Assembly: GCF_001641125.1 (NCBI RefSeq)
Contig: NZ_LWLP01000001.1
Coordinates: forward strand, 3,723,828 to 3,787,827
DNA length: 64,000 bases
Reading direction: 5' to 3'
Source: Arthrobacter sp. OY3WO11
Lineage (GTDB): Bacteria; Actinomycetota; Actinomycetes; Actinomycetales; Micrococcaceae
Part shown: piece by piece, positions 17,386 to 26,169 of the stretch
How positions within the stretch are numbered: the stretch's first letter is position 1
How the letters are laid out: every line of letters begins with the position of its first letter
Notes under the pieces: model-generated
Database searches by the model: none
Told to the model about the DNA's origin: nothing
Seen by the model: the letters and a program-made list of their open reading frames with translations, nothing else
Made by a program: the position numbers and the translations under genes

Positions 17386-19208
17386 GCACCGCCTCCTTCG
17401 GCACTGCCAATGAAGACAACGCGCACCTCAGCAAGAGTGAGAGCAGGGCCGTCCGACGGCGGTCACTGGCACTCCTGCGGTCACTGATCCGCCCCGTGCG
17501 GCTCCGGTTCTGGCTGACCATCGCCATGGTGGTCCTCTCACAGGCAGCAAGGGTGGCTGGTCCGGCGCTGATCGCCTTTGGCATCGACCGTGCCCTGCCT
17601 GCCCTGCAGGCCGGGGACAACGCACCCCTGGTGTTCACCGGCGCCGCCTACCTCCTGGCTGCCATTGCGACGGCGGGGCTCACGGCTTTGTACGTCACCT
17701 CCACCGCGAGGCTCAGCCAGGCCATGCTGCTGGACCTGCGCCTGCGGGTCTTCCGCCAGACCCAGGGGCTGAGCCTCGAGTTCCACGAAAAGTACACGTC
17801 GGGCCGGATCATCGCCCGGCAGACCTCCGACTTGGAAGCCCTCCGCGAACTCCTGGACTCCGGCGTCAGCTCGCTGGCGTCAGGCATGCTCTTCATGGTC
17901 TTCACCGCCATCACCGTGTTTGCCCTGGACTGGCGGAGCGGCCTGCTGGTGCTGGCCGCCGGCGTGCCCATGTTCTTCCTGGCCCGCTGGTACCAGAAGC
18001 ACTCCCAGATCGCCTTCCGCGAATCCAGGGTGGTGTCCGCCCGGCTCATTGTGCACTTCGTGGAAACCATGACCGGCATCCGCGCAGTCAAGGCCTTCCG
18101 CAAGGAGCAGGAAAACTCCGGCCGGTACGGCCAGCTCGCTGAGGACTACCGGCGGGTCACCGTCCGCTCCATCAACCTCAACGGCATCTTCCAGCCGGGC
18201 CTGGTCCTGATCGGCAACGTCTGCGTGTCCGTGGTCCTGCTCTTTGGCGGCTTCCGCGTCCTGGGCGGTGACCTGGAGGTCGGGGTGCTGCTGGCGCTCA
18301 TCCTTTCCACCAAGCGTTTCTTCCAGCCGGTGGACCAGATGGCCATGTTCTACAACTCCTTCCAGAGCGCGCAGGCCGCGCTTGAGAAGGTGTCGGGGCT
18401 CCTGGAGGAGGTCCCGACGGTCCGGCCGCCCAAGAGCCCCGTGGCCCTGAAGCAGGCCAAGGGAGCCATCGACTTCAACGGCGTGGAGTTCCGCTACGGC
18501 GACGGCCCGCTGATTGTCCCCACCCTGGACCTCCACATTCCCGCGGGCCAGACTGTTGCCCTGGTGGGACAGACGGGTGCCGGCAAGTCCACGCTGGCGA
18601 AGCTGATAGCACGCTTCTACGACGTCTCCGCCGGTTCCCTAACGCTCGACGGCGTCGACGTCCGCCACCTGGGCACCACGGACCTTCGCCGCAACATTGT
18701 GATGGTTACCCAGGAGGCATTCCTGTTCAGCGGCTCGGTGGCGGACAACATCGCCCTGGGCCGGCCGGAGGCTTCCCGGGCGGAGATCGAGGAAGCGGCC
18801 AAAGCGGTAGGCGCCCATGACTTCATCATGGAACTTCCGGAAGGTTACGACACCGACGTCAACAAGCGCGGCGGACGCGTCTCGTCAGGGCAACGGCAGC
18901 TCATCAGTTTCGCCCGGGCGTTCCTGGCCCGTCCAGCCGTGCTGATCCTGGACGAGGCAACGTCCTCCCTGGACATCCCGTCCGAGAGGCTGGTGCAGCA
19001 GGGCCTGGCGCGGCTCCTGACGGGCACGGAAGCGGCCCGCAGGACGGCGCTCATCATTGCCCACCGGCTGTCCACGGTGGAGACCGCTGACAGGGTGCTG
19101 GTGGTCCACGACGGCCGGATCGTGGAGGACGGCAGCCCGGCCGAACTCATTGGCGGCGGCGGCCGCTTTGCGGACCTGCATGGTGCCTGGAAGGACTCGC
19201 TGGTCTGA
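17382..19208 (+). CDS. ABC exporter half-transporter, subunit 2
   Basis: 608 residues: membrane domain with six helices (about 35-345) and ATPase domain with Walker A GQTGAGKS (396-403), altered signature VSSGQ (500-504, instead of LSGGQ), canonical Walker B with catalytic Glu525 (LILDEATSSLD) and H-loop (LIIAHRLST). It pairs with subunit 1: its Walker motifs with subunit 1's LSGGQ make the active site, while its VSSGQ faces the degenerate site. ATG 17382 overlaps the preceding stop. Confidence 0.92.
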   Translation: MSTASFGTANEDNAHLSKSESRAVRRRSLALLRSLIRPVRLRFWLTIAMVVLSQAARVAGPALIAFGIDRALPALQAGDNAPLVFTGAAYLLAAIATAGLTALYVTSTARLSQAMLLDLRLRVFRQTQGLSLEFHEKYTSGRIIARQTSDLEALRELLDSGVSSLASGMLFMVFTAITVFALDWRSGLLVLAAGVPMFFLARWYQKHSQIAFRESRVVSARLIVHFVETMTGIRAVKAFRKEQENSGRYGQLAEDYRRVTVRSINLNGIFQPGLVLIGNVCVSVVLLFGGFRVLGGDLEVGVLLALILSTKRFFQPVDQMAMFYNSFQSAQAALEKVSGLLEEVPTVRPPKSPVALKQAKGAIDFNGVEFRYGDGPLIVPTLDLHIPAGQTVALVGQTGAGKSTLAKLIARFYDVSAGSLTLDGVDVRHLGTTDLRRNIVMVTQEAFLFSGSVADNIALGRPEASRAEIEEAAKAVGAHDFIMELPEGYDTDVNKRGGRVSSGQRQLISFARAFLARPAVLILDEATSSLDIPSERLVQQGLARLLTGTEAARRTALIIAHRLSTVETADRVLVVHDGRIVEDGSPAELIGGGGRFADLHGAWKDSLV

Positions 19209-19275
19209 TTCCGTCCGGGATTTCGCATCGGGACCCGGTATCGGCTATCCTTGTAAAGTTGCTTTTGCAGCGGAT

Positions 19276-19352
<77 letters not shown>

Positions 19353-19360
19353 AACAAGAA

Positions 19361-19391
19361 AGAGGGTCTCCTTGCGGAGGCCCTCTTTTTT
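19361..19391 (+). terminator. Rho-independent terminator after tRNA-Pro
   Basis: AGAGGGTCTCC pairs with GGAGGCCCTCT around a TTGC loop and is followed by TTTTTT (to 19391). Confidence 0.92.
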
Positions 19392-19402
19392 GTTAAAGGG
19401 AA

Positions 19403-19430
19403 TGGCCCCGAAGCCTGCGCTCCGGGGCCA
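19403..19430 (-). terminator. Probable terminator of the small secreted peptide gene
   Basis: TGGCCCCG (19403-19410) and CGGGGCCA (19423-19430) form an 8-bp GC stem 27-54 bases beyond the stop of the leftward peptide gene. Confidence 0.5.
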
Positions 19431-19456
19431 CCCTCGCCTCCATGGTGAGGAAGCTA

Positions 19457-19672
19457 TTACATCGGGTCGGGCCAGTTGCCTACGTACGTGGTGTACGAGG
19501 TATCCGTGCCCTTGTCCTTGGTCTTCTTGGACATCGGGTCAGGCCAGTTTCCCACGGCTACCGAAGTTCCGGCAGGGTCCCCGAGGGAACCGGCAGACAG
19601 GACAGCTGGAGCCGCAGCAGAAAAAGCAAGGGCGCCTGCCAGTACGGCCGCGGTTGCGATCTTCTTCAACAT
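19457..19672 (-). CDS. Small secreted peptide precursor with duplicated VGNWPDPM motif
   Basis: 71 residues from ATG 19672, with GAGGA 7-8 bases upstream; an earlier in-frame start at 19687 precedes that ribosome site and is less likely. Residues 1-27 are a Sec signal peptide (MLKK, hydrophobic ATAAVLAGALAFSAAAPAVL), with likely cleavage after ASA/PAVLSA-type residues. The mature part is short and carries the identical octapeptide VGNWPDPM twice, at 40-47 and at the extreme C-terminus 64-71, separated by a Lys/Thr-rich linker. No known family is recognised. The gene is divergent from an HTH-TPR regulator, an arrangement seen in peptide-pheromone (RRNPP) pairs. A pheromone role is inference; it could also be an antimicrobial or envelope peptide. 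Confidence 0.75.
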   Translation of the reverse strand: MLKKIATAAVLAGALAFSAAAPAVLSAGSLGDPAGTSVAVGNWPDPMSKKTKDKGTDTSYTTYVGNWPDPM

Positions 19673-19725
19673 AAATAGGTTCCTCAATACGAGTCGGATT
19701 CGTTACAAAGCCAGCACTGTCCTTG

Positions 19726-19776
19726 TTGACATACATTGTAAAATGTTTTCCACAGGGACTGTCAAGCATTTTGTAC
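19726..19776. promoter_or_regulatory. AT-rich divergent promoter/operator region of the peptide-regulator pair
   Basis: CATTGTAAAATG (19734-19745) and CATTTTGTAC (19767-19776) are near-inverted repeats within an AT-rich island that contrasts with its surroundings. On the minus strand TTGACA and TACAAT (19-base spacing) resemble a promoter for the peptide gene; on the plus strand TTGACA at 19726-19731 is a possible -35 box for the regulator. This is the likely binding site of the regulator. Confidence 0.5.
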
Positions 19777-19805
19777 GAAGACCGTCCGGAAAAGGAGGAA
19801 AACCC

Positions 19806-21071
19806 GTGGGCAACGGATTCGGGGAGAAGCTCCGTGCGGAGCGTCTCGAACGGGGGCTGACACAGGCGGAACTGGGAAAGGACCTGTATTCCCCCAGCTA
19901 TATTTCACTACTTGAGACCGGCCGCAGGGAACCTACGGCGGAGGTCATCGAGGAACTTGCACGCAGGCTGGAACTGGCACCCAAGGCGCTGGAGGCTTGG
20001 AGCCAGCCCATCTCAGTGAGCGATGCCGAATACGTCCTCGCCGGGTTGTACGCCCGGCAGGCGTGGGACCTGAGGGACTACCAGCTCGCGGCAAGCCATG
20101 CCGCCACAGCTGCCAAGATAGCCCTCGAAGGCAGGAACACGAGCGCCTGGTGGAACATGACGTACATGCAGGCGGAGTGCCTCATCAAGCAGGGCAACTG
20201 GCAGGAATGCCAGCGCATCATGCAGCACCTGCTGGAGCACCCCATGGCCACGGAATCAGCAGGCCTCGCTGTACGGGCCCGCCAGATGCTCGCCGGCATC
20301 TCCCAGGGCCAGGGCCAGCTGAGCGCAGCGGTGGACCACGCCATGGAGGCCGTGCGGCTGTGTTCCCAGCTGCCGAAGGGTTCCACGCTCATCATTGGTG
20401 CCCACCGGGCACTGATCGGCGCACTTGCCGAAAGCGGGCGGCTCGACGAAGCCTGGAAATACTGCCAGGCGATGATCGACCACGTGGATGAGCACTCCAT
20501 GTCCCAGCTCGCCGGCGAAGTGGCGTGGGTGATCGGCAACGTGGCCTTCATGCGGCACGACTACCAGGAGGGAATAAAGCACCACGAACGGGCAGCCCGG
20601 CTGCTCTCCCCTGCCAACGACATCGAACTGTGGGCACGGTTCAACAAAGCCTCGGCGGCCGTTCGCCTGTCCTCCGGGATCGTTGAGCCGGAGACACTGT
20701 CATCGATCGAACGGGCCGAGCTGGCCCTGTCCATCGTGGGTGGCAACAAGTCCGACCAGCTGGAGGTCGCCTTCATACGCGCCCGCTGGCTGTACCTGAC
20801 CGGGGACATTGTTGCCGCCGTCGAGAAGCTCCGCGAAATCCATGCGGAACGCGCCAGCCTGGCAAAGCACACCGCCGGTGAAGTCTCGCTCCTGCTGGGC
20901 AAGTCCCTGAAGGCCGCGGGCGAATCCGACGAAGCCCTGGTGCACCTCGAGGAGGCCCAGAAAGCCTTCAGTGCGGCAGGAGCGGCTGACCGCGTCCAGC
21001 AGGCAATGGACGCGGTCCTGGAAATAAAGCTGGCCCAGCAGCGCGCCGCGGCCGCTGCCAAAGCCAGCTAG
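19806..21071 (+). CDS. XRE-family HTH regulator with TPR-like sensor domain (RRNPP-like architecture)
   Basis: 421 residues from GTG 19806, chosen because a strong AAAGGAGG lies 7-9 bases upstream; the open frame upstream runs through the promoter. Residues 4-60 are an XRE helix-turn-helix (EKLRAERLERGLTQAELGKD, then SPSYISLLETGRREP). The rest, about 70-415, is all-helical with repeats typical of tetratricopeptides (AWNxxYMQAECLIKQGNWQEC, AWKYCQAMIDHVDE, ALVHLEEAQKAFSA). Size and layout match peptide-sensing RRNPP regulators (NprR is about 423 residues), though TPR-bearing XRE proteins with other roles exist in actinobacteria. It is divergent from the secreted peptide gene. Confidence 0.88.
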   Translation: MGNGFGEKLRAERLERGLTQAELGKDLYSPSYISLLETGRREPTAEVIEELARRLELAPKALEAWSQPISVSDAEYVLAGLYARQAWDLRDYQLAASHAATAAKIALEGRNTSAWWNMTYMQAECLIKQGNWQECQRIMQHLLEHPMATESAGLAVRARQMLAGISQGQGQLSAAVDHAMEAVRLCSQLPKGSTLIIGAHRALIGALAESGRLDEAWKYCQAMIDHVDEHSMSQLAGEVAWVIGNVAFMRHDYQEGIKHHERAARLLSPANDIELWARFNKASAAVRLSSGIVEPETLSSIERAELALSIVGGNKSDQLEVAFIRARWLYLTGDIVAAVEKLREIHAERASLAKHTAGEVSLLLGKSLKAAGESDEALVHLEEAQKAFSAAGAADRVQQAMDAVLEIKLAQQRAAAAAKAS

Positions 21072-21106
21072 CACAACACCATCCGCCGGGAGCAGCTGGG
21101 GCTCCG

Positions 21107-22045
21107 TCAGGCGAAGGCTTTCCCCGTAAGTCTCTCGTAGGCCTCGACGTAGCGGCCGCGGGTACGGTCCACAACCTCGTTGGGCAGCGCCGGTGGCGGC
21201 GTATCCGAGGACCTGTCCCAGCCTGATTCAGCAGACGTCAGCCAATCGCGCACATACTGTTTGTCGTAGGACGGCTGTGCCTGGCCCGGCTGGTAGGTGG
21301 CGGCATCCCAGAAACGTGAAGAATCCGGCGTCAGCACCTCATCCCCCAGGGTGATGAGCCCCGAGACGGGGTCATAGCCAAATTCGACCTTTGTGTCCGC
21401 CAGGATGATTCCCCGCTCACGGGTAATTTTCTCAGCGGTGCTGTAGATCTTGAGCGTCAGCTCGCTCAGGCGTCCGGCGATGTCGTCGCCAACCATGGCC
21501 ACCACGGCGTCGTAGGGGATGTTTTCGTCATGCTCGCCCACCTCGGCCTTGGCGGACGGCGTGAAGATCGCGTGGTCCAGTCGCGACCCGTCAACCAGGC
21601 CCTCCGGCAGCGGAATGTTGCACACGGTCCCCGACGCCTTATATTCCTGCAGGCCGGAGCCTGTGAGGTAGCCCCGGGCGATACATTCCACCGGGAACAT
21701 GTCCAGCTTCTTGCAGATCATGGCCCGGCCCTCCACCTCGGCCGGGACGCCGTCTTCCACCGTGGAGCCCAGGACGTGGTGGTCCACGTCCAACTGGTCG
21801 AACCACCAGAGGCTGAGCTGGGTCAGGATGCGTCCCTTGTCCGGAATCAGGGAGGACAGGACGTGGTCAAAGGCGCTGATCCGGTCGCTGGCCACCACCA
21901 GCACGCAGTCCTGGCCCATACGCTGCAGGATGGCCTCGTCAGCCGGCTCGTAGAGGTCCCTGACCTTGCCTGAGTAGACGTGTGTCCATCCGGGAAGGTC
22001 GAGGGTCTTGGTGTTGAAACCGCGGGGTGCTGGATCGTTGCTCAT
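21107..22045 (-). CDS. purC: Phosphoribosylaminoimidazole-succinocarboxamide synthase
   Basis: 312 residues. The SAICAR synthetase fold opens with HVYSGKVRDLYEP (ATP-binding lysine) and includes VVASDRISAFDHVL, ECIARGYLTGSG and ILADTKVEFGYDPVSGLITLGDEVLTPDSSRFW-type signature segments. It joins aspartate to CAIR in purine synthesis, step 7. This is the longer eukaryote-like form usual in actinobacteria. It starts one base after purD ends, so the two form an operon. Confidence 0.97.
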   Translation of the reverse strand: MSNDPAPRGFNTKTLDLPGWTHVYSGKVRDLYEPADEAILQRMGQDCVLVVASDRISAFDHVLSSLIPDKGRILTQLSLWWFDQLDVDHHVLGSTVEDGVPAEVEGRAMICKKLDMFPVECIARGYLTGSGLQEYKASGTVCNIPLPEGLVDGSRLDHAIFTPSAKAEVGEHDENIPYDAVVAMVGDDIAGRLSELTLKIYSTAEKITRERGIILADTKVEFGYDPVSGLITLGDEVLTPDSSRFWDAATYQPGQAQPSYDKQYVRDWLTSAESGWDRSSDTPPPALPNEVVDRTRGRYVEAYERLTGKAFA

Positions 22046-22046
22046 G

Positions 22047-23387
22047 TCAGGCCTTCGTCTTGGTCCCGTGGAGGGATGCGCTGGCAGTGGAGGGGACCTT
22101 TATTTCCCCGCGGGCGGCTTTTCCGCCAATGTCGGTGCGGAACTGCGAGCCTTCAAGCTGGACCAGCTCCACGCCGTCGTACGCTTTTTCCCGCGCGTCC
22201 ACCAGGTCGCTGCCGAGGGCGACGACGGCGAGCACGCGCCCGCCTGCGGACACCACTTTGCCGTCCTCGTCGAAGGCAGTGCCGGCGTGGATGACGTGGA
22301 CGCCTTCGAGCTCCTCCACCTTCTTGAGCCCGCGGATGCGGTCCCCGGTGCGGGGGGTGTCGGGGTAGTTTTCGGATGCGACGACGACGGCGACGGCAGT
22401 TTCCCTGGCCCACCGCAGCTCTTCTGCCTTGTCTAGTTCACCCCTGGCGGCTGCCAGCAGCAGGGCGCCGAGCGGGGTCTTGAGCCGTGCGAGCACGGCC
22501 TGTGTTTCCGGATCGCCGAAGCGGACATTGAACTCGATGACGCGGGTGCCGCGGGAGGTGAGGGCCAGCCCCACGAACAGCACGCCGACGAACGGGGTGC
22601 CGCGGCGGGCCATCTCGTTAACGGTGGGCTGGGCCACGCGTTCAATGACTTCCTGGACCAGGCCTTCAGGTGCCCACTCAAGCGGAGTGTAGGCACCCAT
22701 GCCACCGGTGTTGGGTCCCTCGTCGTTGTCGAAGATCCGTTTGAAGTCCTGGGCGGGTGAAAGGGCCACGGTGTTGTGGCCGTCGCAGAGGACGAACAGC
22801 GAAACCTCGGGACCGTCCAGGAACTCCTCGATCACCACGGAGCCGCCGGCGTCGAAACAGGACTGGGCGTGGGCCAGGGCTTCCCCGCGGTCCTTGGTGA
22901 CCACGACGCCCTTTCCTGCGGCGAGCCCGTCATCCTTCACCACGTAGGGTGCCCCGAAGGTGTCCAGGGCCGATTCGGCTTCCTCGGCGTTAGTGGCCAC
23001 CATGGCCATGGCCGTGGGCACTCCCGCTTCCGCCATGATTTCCTTGGCGAACGCCTTGGACGCTTCCAGCTGGGCTGCTGCCTTGCTGGGACCGAACACG
23101 GGGATGCCGGCCTCGCGGACGGCGTCGGACACGCCGGCTGCCAGCGGCGCTTCGGGGCCAACCACCACCAGGTCCACCGTCAGCCTGGTTGCCAGTGCGG
23201 CGACGGCGCCGGGATCGTTGCCGTCGATCTTGTGGGTGGGGACCAGTTTGCTGATACCGGCGTTACCGGGAGCTGCGTGGACCTCGGACACGTTGGGGTC
23301 GGCGAGCAGGGAGCGGACAATGGCGTGTTCGCGGCCTCCGGGGCCAATGACGAGTACCTTCACAGTCTCCAAGGGTACTTTGTGCAC
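22047..23387 (-). CDS. purD: Phosphoribosylamine-glycine ligase
   Basis: 446 residues from GTG 23387 (AGGAG 8 bases upstream). The family's usual N-terminus KVLVIGPGGREHAIVRSL starts 8 codons later at GTG 23363, which is the alternative start. ATP-grasp features include GKGVVVTKDRGEAL, EEFLDGPEVSLFVLCDG and EFNVRFGDPETQAVLARL. It makes GAR from phosphoribosylamine and glycine in purine synthesis. First gene of the purD-purC operon. Confidence 0.95.
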   Translation of the reverse strand: MHKVPLETVKVLVIGPGGREHAIVRSLLADPNVSEVHAAPGNAGISKLVPTHKIDGNDPGAVAALATRLTVDLVVVGPEAPLAAGVSDAVREAGIPVFGPSKAAAQLEASKAFAKEIMAEAGVPTAMAMVATNAEEAESALDTFGAPYVVKDDGLAAGKGVVVTKDRGEALAHAQSCFDAGGSVVIEEFLDGPEVSLFVLCDGHNTVALSPAQDFKRIFDNDEGPNTGGMGAYTPLEWAPEGLVQEVIERVAQPTVNEMARRGTPFVGVLFVGLALTSRGTRVIEFNVRFGDPETQAVLARLKTPLGALLLAAARGELDKAEELRWARETAVAVVVASENYPDTPRTGDRIRGLKKVEELEGVHVIHAGTAFDEDGKVVSAGGRVLAVVALGSDLVDAREKAYDGVELVQLEGSQFRTDIGGKAARGEIKVPSTASASLHGTKTKA

Positions 23388-23474
23388 CCTGCGTGCTCCT
23401 AAGCTGTGTCACCGCCAATGCCGCGGGGGCGCCCCCGCGACAATCCCGGACCCTGTCCGCTCCGAATACCCGTC

Positions 23475-25082
23475 ATGGAGAAGCTGAAGAACTGGTTCCG
23501 GGGACCCACTGCTATGGCGGCGCTGGCAGGCGTGGTGGCGGCCGCCGTCGTCCTTGCCGTGGCCGAGCTGCTCGGGGCCTTCTTCACCGCCCGGGCCACG
23601 CCGCTGATCGCCCTGGGATCAACTTTCATCGACTTCACCCCGTCGTGGCTGAAGGACTTCGCCATCGCCACGTTCGGCACCAATGACAAGATTGCCCTCT
23701 TCGCGGGCATGGGCGTGACCATCACCCTGCTGGCGTGCGTGCTGGGCGTGGTGGCCCACCGCAGATGGGCGCTGGGTGTCCTTGGCGTCCTGTTCATGGG
23801 TGCCGTCATCGTGGCCAGCGTGGCGACCCGTGCCGGCGTCGGGGCCTTTGAAGCTCTGCCGTCAGTGGCCGGAACCCTGGCCGGCCTTCTGGTGCTGCGG
23901 TTCCTGATCAAAAACCTGCCGGCAACCAAGGCTTGGCCGGAAGCGCCGGCCGGCAGCGCCGTCGCTGATGACCCTGACGTGGTGGCCGCGCCGGGCACGA
24001 CGCCCCGCGCCGCAACCAGCCGCCGTCGTTTTTTCGCCGCTGCCGGAATTACCGCTGCCGCTGCCGGCGTGGCCGCAACAGGTGGCCGGATGCTGGGCGC
24101 GGCCCGCAGTAATATCCTCCAGGCGCGGGATGCCCTGCAACTGCCCGCGGCCGCCAAGGCGGCGCCGGCTGTTCCTGCCGGCGTCCAGTCTCCCGTGCCC
24201 GGGGTGACGCCGTGGGTGACGCCAAACGGCGACTTCTACCGCATCGACACCGCACTCAGCGTGCCGGAAATCGACGTGGCGGACTGGGAACTCCGGGTCC
24301 ACGGCATGGTTGAGGAGGAAATCCGGCTCACGTTCCAGGACCTGCTCGACGCCGACCTGATCGAGTCCCATGTGACGCTCACCTGCGTGTCCAACCCCGT
24401 GGGCGGCAACCTCGCCGGCAACGCCAAATGGCTGGGGTTCCCCCTCCGCGAGGTACTCAAGCGCGCACGGCCCAAGGACGGCGCGGACATGGTGCTCTCC
24501 ACCTCCATCGACGGCTTCAGCGCCTCAACGCCCCTGGAGGTCCTGCAGGACGACCGGGACGCAATGCTGGCCATCGGCATGAACGGCGAGCCGCTCCCGC
24601 TGGAGCACGGCTATCCCGTGCGGATGGTGGTCCCCGGCCTGTACGGATTTGTCTCCGCCACCAAGTGGGTGGTGGACCTGGAGGTCACCCGGTTCGCCGA
24701 CAGCAAGGCGTACTGGACGGAACGGGGCTGGTCCGAACGCGGCCCCATCAAGACCATGGCCAGGGTGGACGTGCCCAAGTCCTTCGCCAAGGTACCAGCC
24801 GGGAAGGTTGCCGTGGGCGGCACCGCCTGGGCACAGACCCGGGGCATCACCAAAGTGGAAATCCAGGTGGACGACGGCAACTGGACGGAGGCCGAGCTTT
24901 CCACGGAAGCGTCGCTGGTCACCTGGCGGCAATGGTCCTACCAGTGGGACGCCGCCCCCGGGCAGCATTACATCAAGGTCCGGGCCACCGACGGCACCGG
25001 CGAGGTGCAGACAGACCAGCGCGCGGACCCCGTGCCCGACGGCGCATCCGGCTGGCAGTCCGTGATGGTCACCGTGGAGTAA
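23475..25082 (+). CDS. Membrane-anchored sulfite-oxidase-family molybdoenzyme
   Basis: 535 residues from ATG 23475 (no clear ribosome site; an ATG at 23406 would add 23 proline/arginine-rich residues). Residues 10-165 hold four to five membrane helices. A twin-arginine-like stretch SRRRFFAAAGITAAAAGVAA (around 200) precedes the oxidoreductase molybdopterin-binding domain, which has the molybdenum-ligand cysteine in THVTLTCVSNPVGGN-type context, KWLGFPL and PGLYGFVSATKWV. A C-terminal Mo-co dimerisation domain follows. The catalytic domain is presumably outside the membrane. Electron donor unknown. Divergent from purD with only an 87-base gap. Confidence 0.88.
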   Translation: MEKLKNWFRGPTAMAALAGVVAAAVVLAVAELLGAFFTARATPLIALGSTFIDFTPSWLKDFAIATFGTNDKIALFAGMGVTITLLACVLGVVAHRRWALGVLGVLFMGAVIVASVATRAGVGAFEALPSVAGTLAGLLVLRFLIKNLPATKAWPEAPAGSAVADDPDVVAAPGTTPRAATSRRRFFAAAGITAAAAGVAATGGRMLGAARSNILQARDALQLPAAAKAAPAVPAGVQSPVPGVTPWVTPNGDFYRIDTALSVPEIDVADWELRVHGMVEEEIRLTFQDLLDADLIESHVTLTCVSNPVGGNLAGNAKWLGFPLREVLKRARPKDGADMVLSTSIDGFSASTPLEVLQDDRDAMLAIGMNGEPLPLEHGYPVRMVVPGLYGFVSATKWVVDLEVTRFADSKAYWTERGWSERGPIKTMARVDVPKSFAKVPAGKVAVGGTAWAQTRGITKVEIQVDDGNWTEAELSTEASLVTWRQWSYQWDAAPGQHYIKVRATDGTGEVQTDQRADPVPDGASGWQSVMVTVE

Positions 25083-25118
25083 CGCGGCATTCAGGAAGGC
25101 GCCCCATAGACTGGCACC

Positions 25119-26135
25119 ATGCCCCACAACCCCCATGCCACCTTTACCGTGGACTCCGCCGTGGAACTGGCCGTCGTCGAACGCAGCGGTTTTGTGGAAT
25201 CCCGGCACATCGGATCCGCCGTCCTCCTGGCGGCGGACGGATCCGTGGTCACCGAGCTGGGCGACATCAACACGCCCATCCTGGCCAGGTCCACTCTCAA
25301 GCCGTTCCAGGCCCTGGCGTCCATGCAGTCAGGCGTCCCGCTGAGGGGCGCCCAGGTGGCTGTTGCCTGCGGAAGCCACACCGGTTCACTGGACCACATG
25401 GACGTGGTGGCAGGAATGCTCAAAGCCGCCGGAGTCCGTGAGGACCAGCTGCAGTGCCCGGAGGCGTGGCCCCAGGACGAGACGGCCCGGAACTGGCTGG
25501 TGCGTTCGGAAAAAGGGAAGTCGCGACTGGCGTTCAACTGCTCGGGCAAGCACGCGGCGTTCCTCTGGGCCTGCACGGAAAACGGCTGGGACACGCACAG
25601 CTACCTGGAACCCAACCACCCGCTGCAGCAGCGCGTCCGCACCGTGGTGGAGGAATACACGGGCGAGAAAATTGCGCATCTGGGCATCGACGGCTGCGGC
25701 GCACCGGTAGCCGCGGTATCCCTCAAGGGACTTGCCCGGGGGTACTCGCAGCTGGCCAAGGCACCGGGCGACCAAAGCTTCAGCGCCCGTGCCGCCACCA
25801 TCGCCACCTCCATGCTGGACTACCCCTGGGCGGTCCAAGGCATCGGCGAGGCCAACACGCTGGTGATGGATGAGCTGGAGATTATCGCCAAGATCGGAGC
25901 TGAGGGCGTGCTGGCCATGGCCACAGCGCAGGGAGTCTCCGTGGCCGTGAAGATTCTGGACGGAAACGTGCGTGCCACCTCCCTGGTGGCCCTGACCCTC
26001 CTGGCTGCGGCAGGCGCGGTGGACATCCCCGCTGTTGCCGGCGTCCTGGAGAGGGTGGTTGATCCCGTGCTCGGCGGCGGCCGGCCGGTGGGAAAGATCC
26101 GGCTTGGGCCGGCAGTATCCGCGCTTCTGGACTAG
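25119..26135 (+). CDS. Asparaginase (asparaginase II / rhizobial type)
   Basis: 338 residues with the PF06089 signature segments RSGFVESRHIGSAVLL, LARSTLKPFQALASMQSG, VACGSHTG, FNCSGKHAAFLW and GIDGCGAPVAAVSL; the Ser-Lys pairs in RSTLK and CSGKH are the conserved active-site elements. It hydrolyses L-asparagine to aspartate and ammonia in the cytoplasm. TAGACT (25107-25112) stands 6 bases before the ATG with no ribosome site, so the transcript is probably leaderless. The stop region is duplicated in tandem (26125-26148). Confidence 0.92.
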   Translation: MPHNPHATFTVDSAVELAVVERSGFVESRHIGSAVLLAADGSVVTELGDINTPILARSTLKPFQALASMQSGVPLRGAQVAVACGSHTGSLDHMDVVAGMLKAAGVREDQLQCPEAWPQDETARNWLVRSEKGKSRLAFNCSGKHAAFLWACTENGWDTHSYLEPNHPLQQRVRTVVEEYTGEKIAHLGIDGCGAPVAAVSLKGLARGYSQLAKAPGDQSFSARAATIATSMLDYPWAVQGIGEANTLVMDELEIIAKIGAEGVLAMATAQGVSVAVKILDGNVRATSLVALTLLAAAGAVDIPAVAGVLERVVDPVLGGGRPVGKIRLGPAVSALLD

Positions 26136-26148
26136 TTTCTGGACTAGC
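26125..26148 (+). repeat. 12-bp tandem duplication across the asparaginase stop codon
   Basis: TTCTGGACTAGT (26125-26136) is followed directly by TTCTGGACTAGC, differing in the last base. The first copy contains the natural stop TAG. It parallels the duplication at 5128-5157. Confidence 0.85.
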
Positions 26149-26169
26149 CTTTGTTCGGGCAGGCTGGCC

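Noticed and set aside
19476..19805. Upstream extension of the HTH-TPR regulator over the peptide gene
   Set aside because: The open frame is the antisense of the peptide gene; GTG 19806 has a strong AAAGGAGG and begins the HTH domain.
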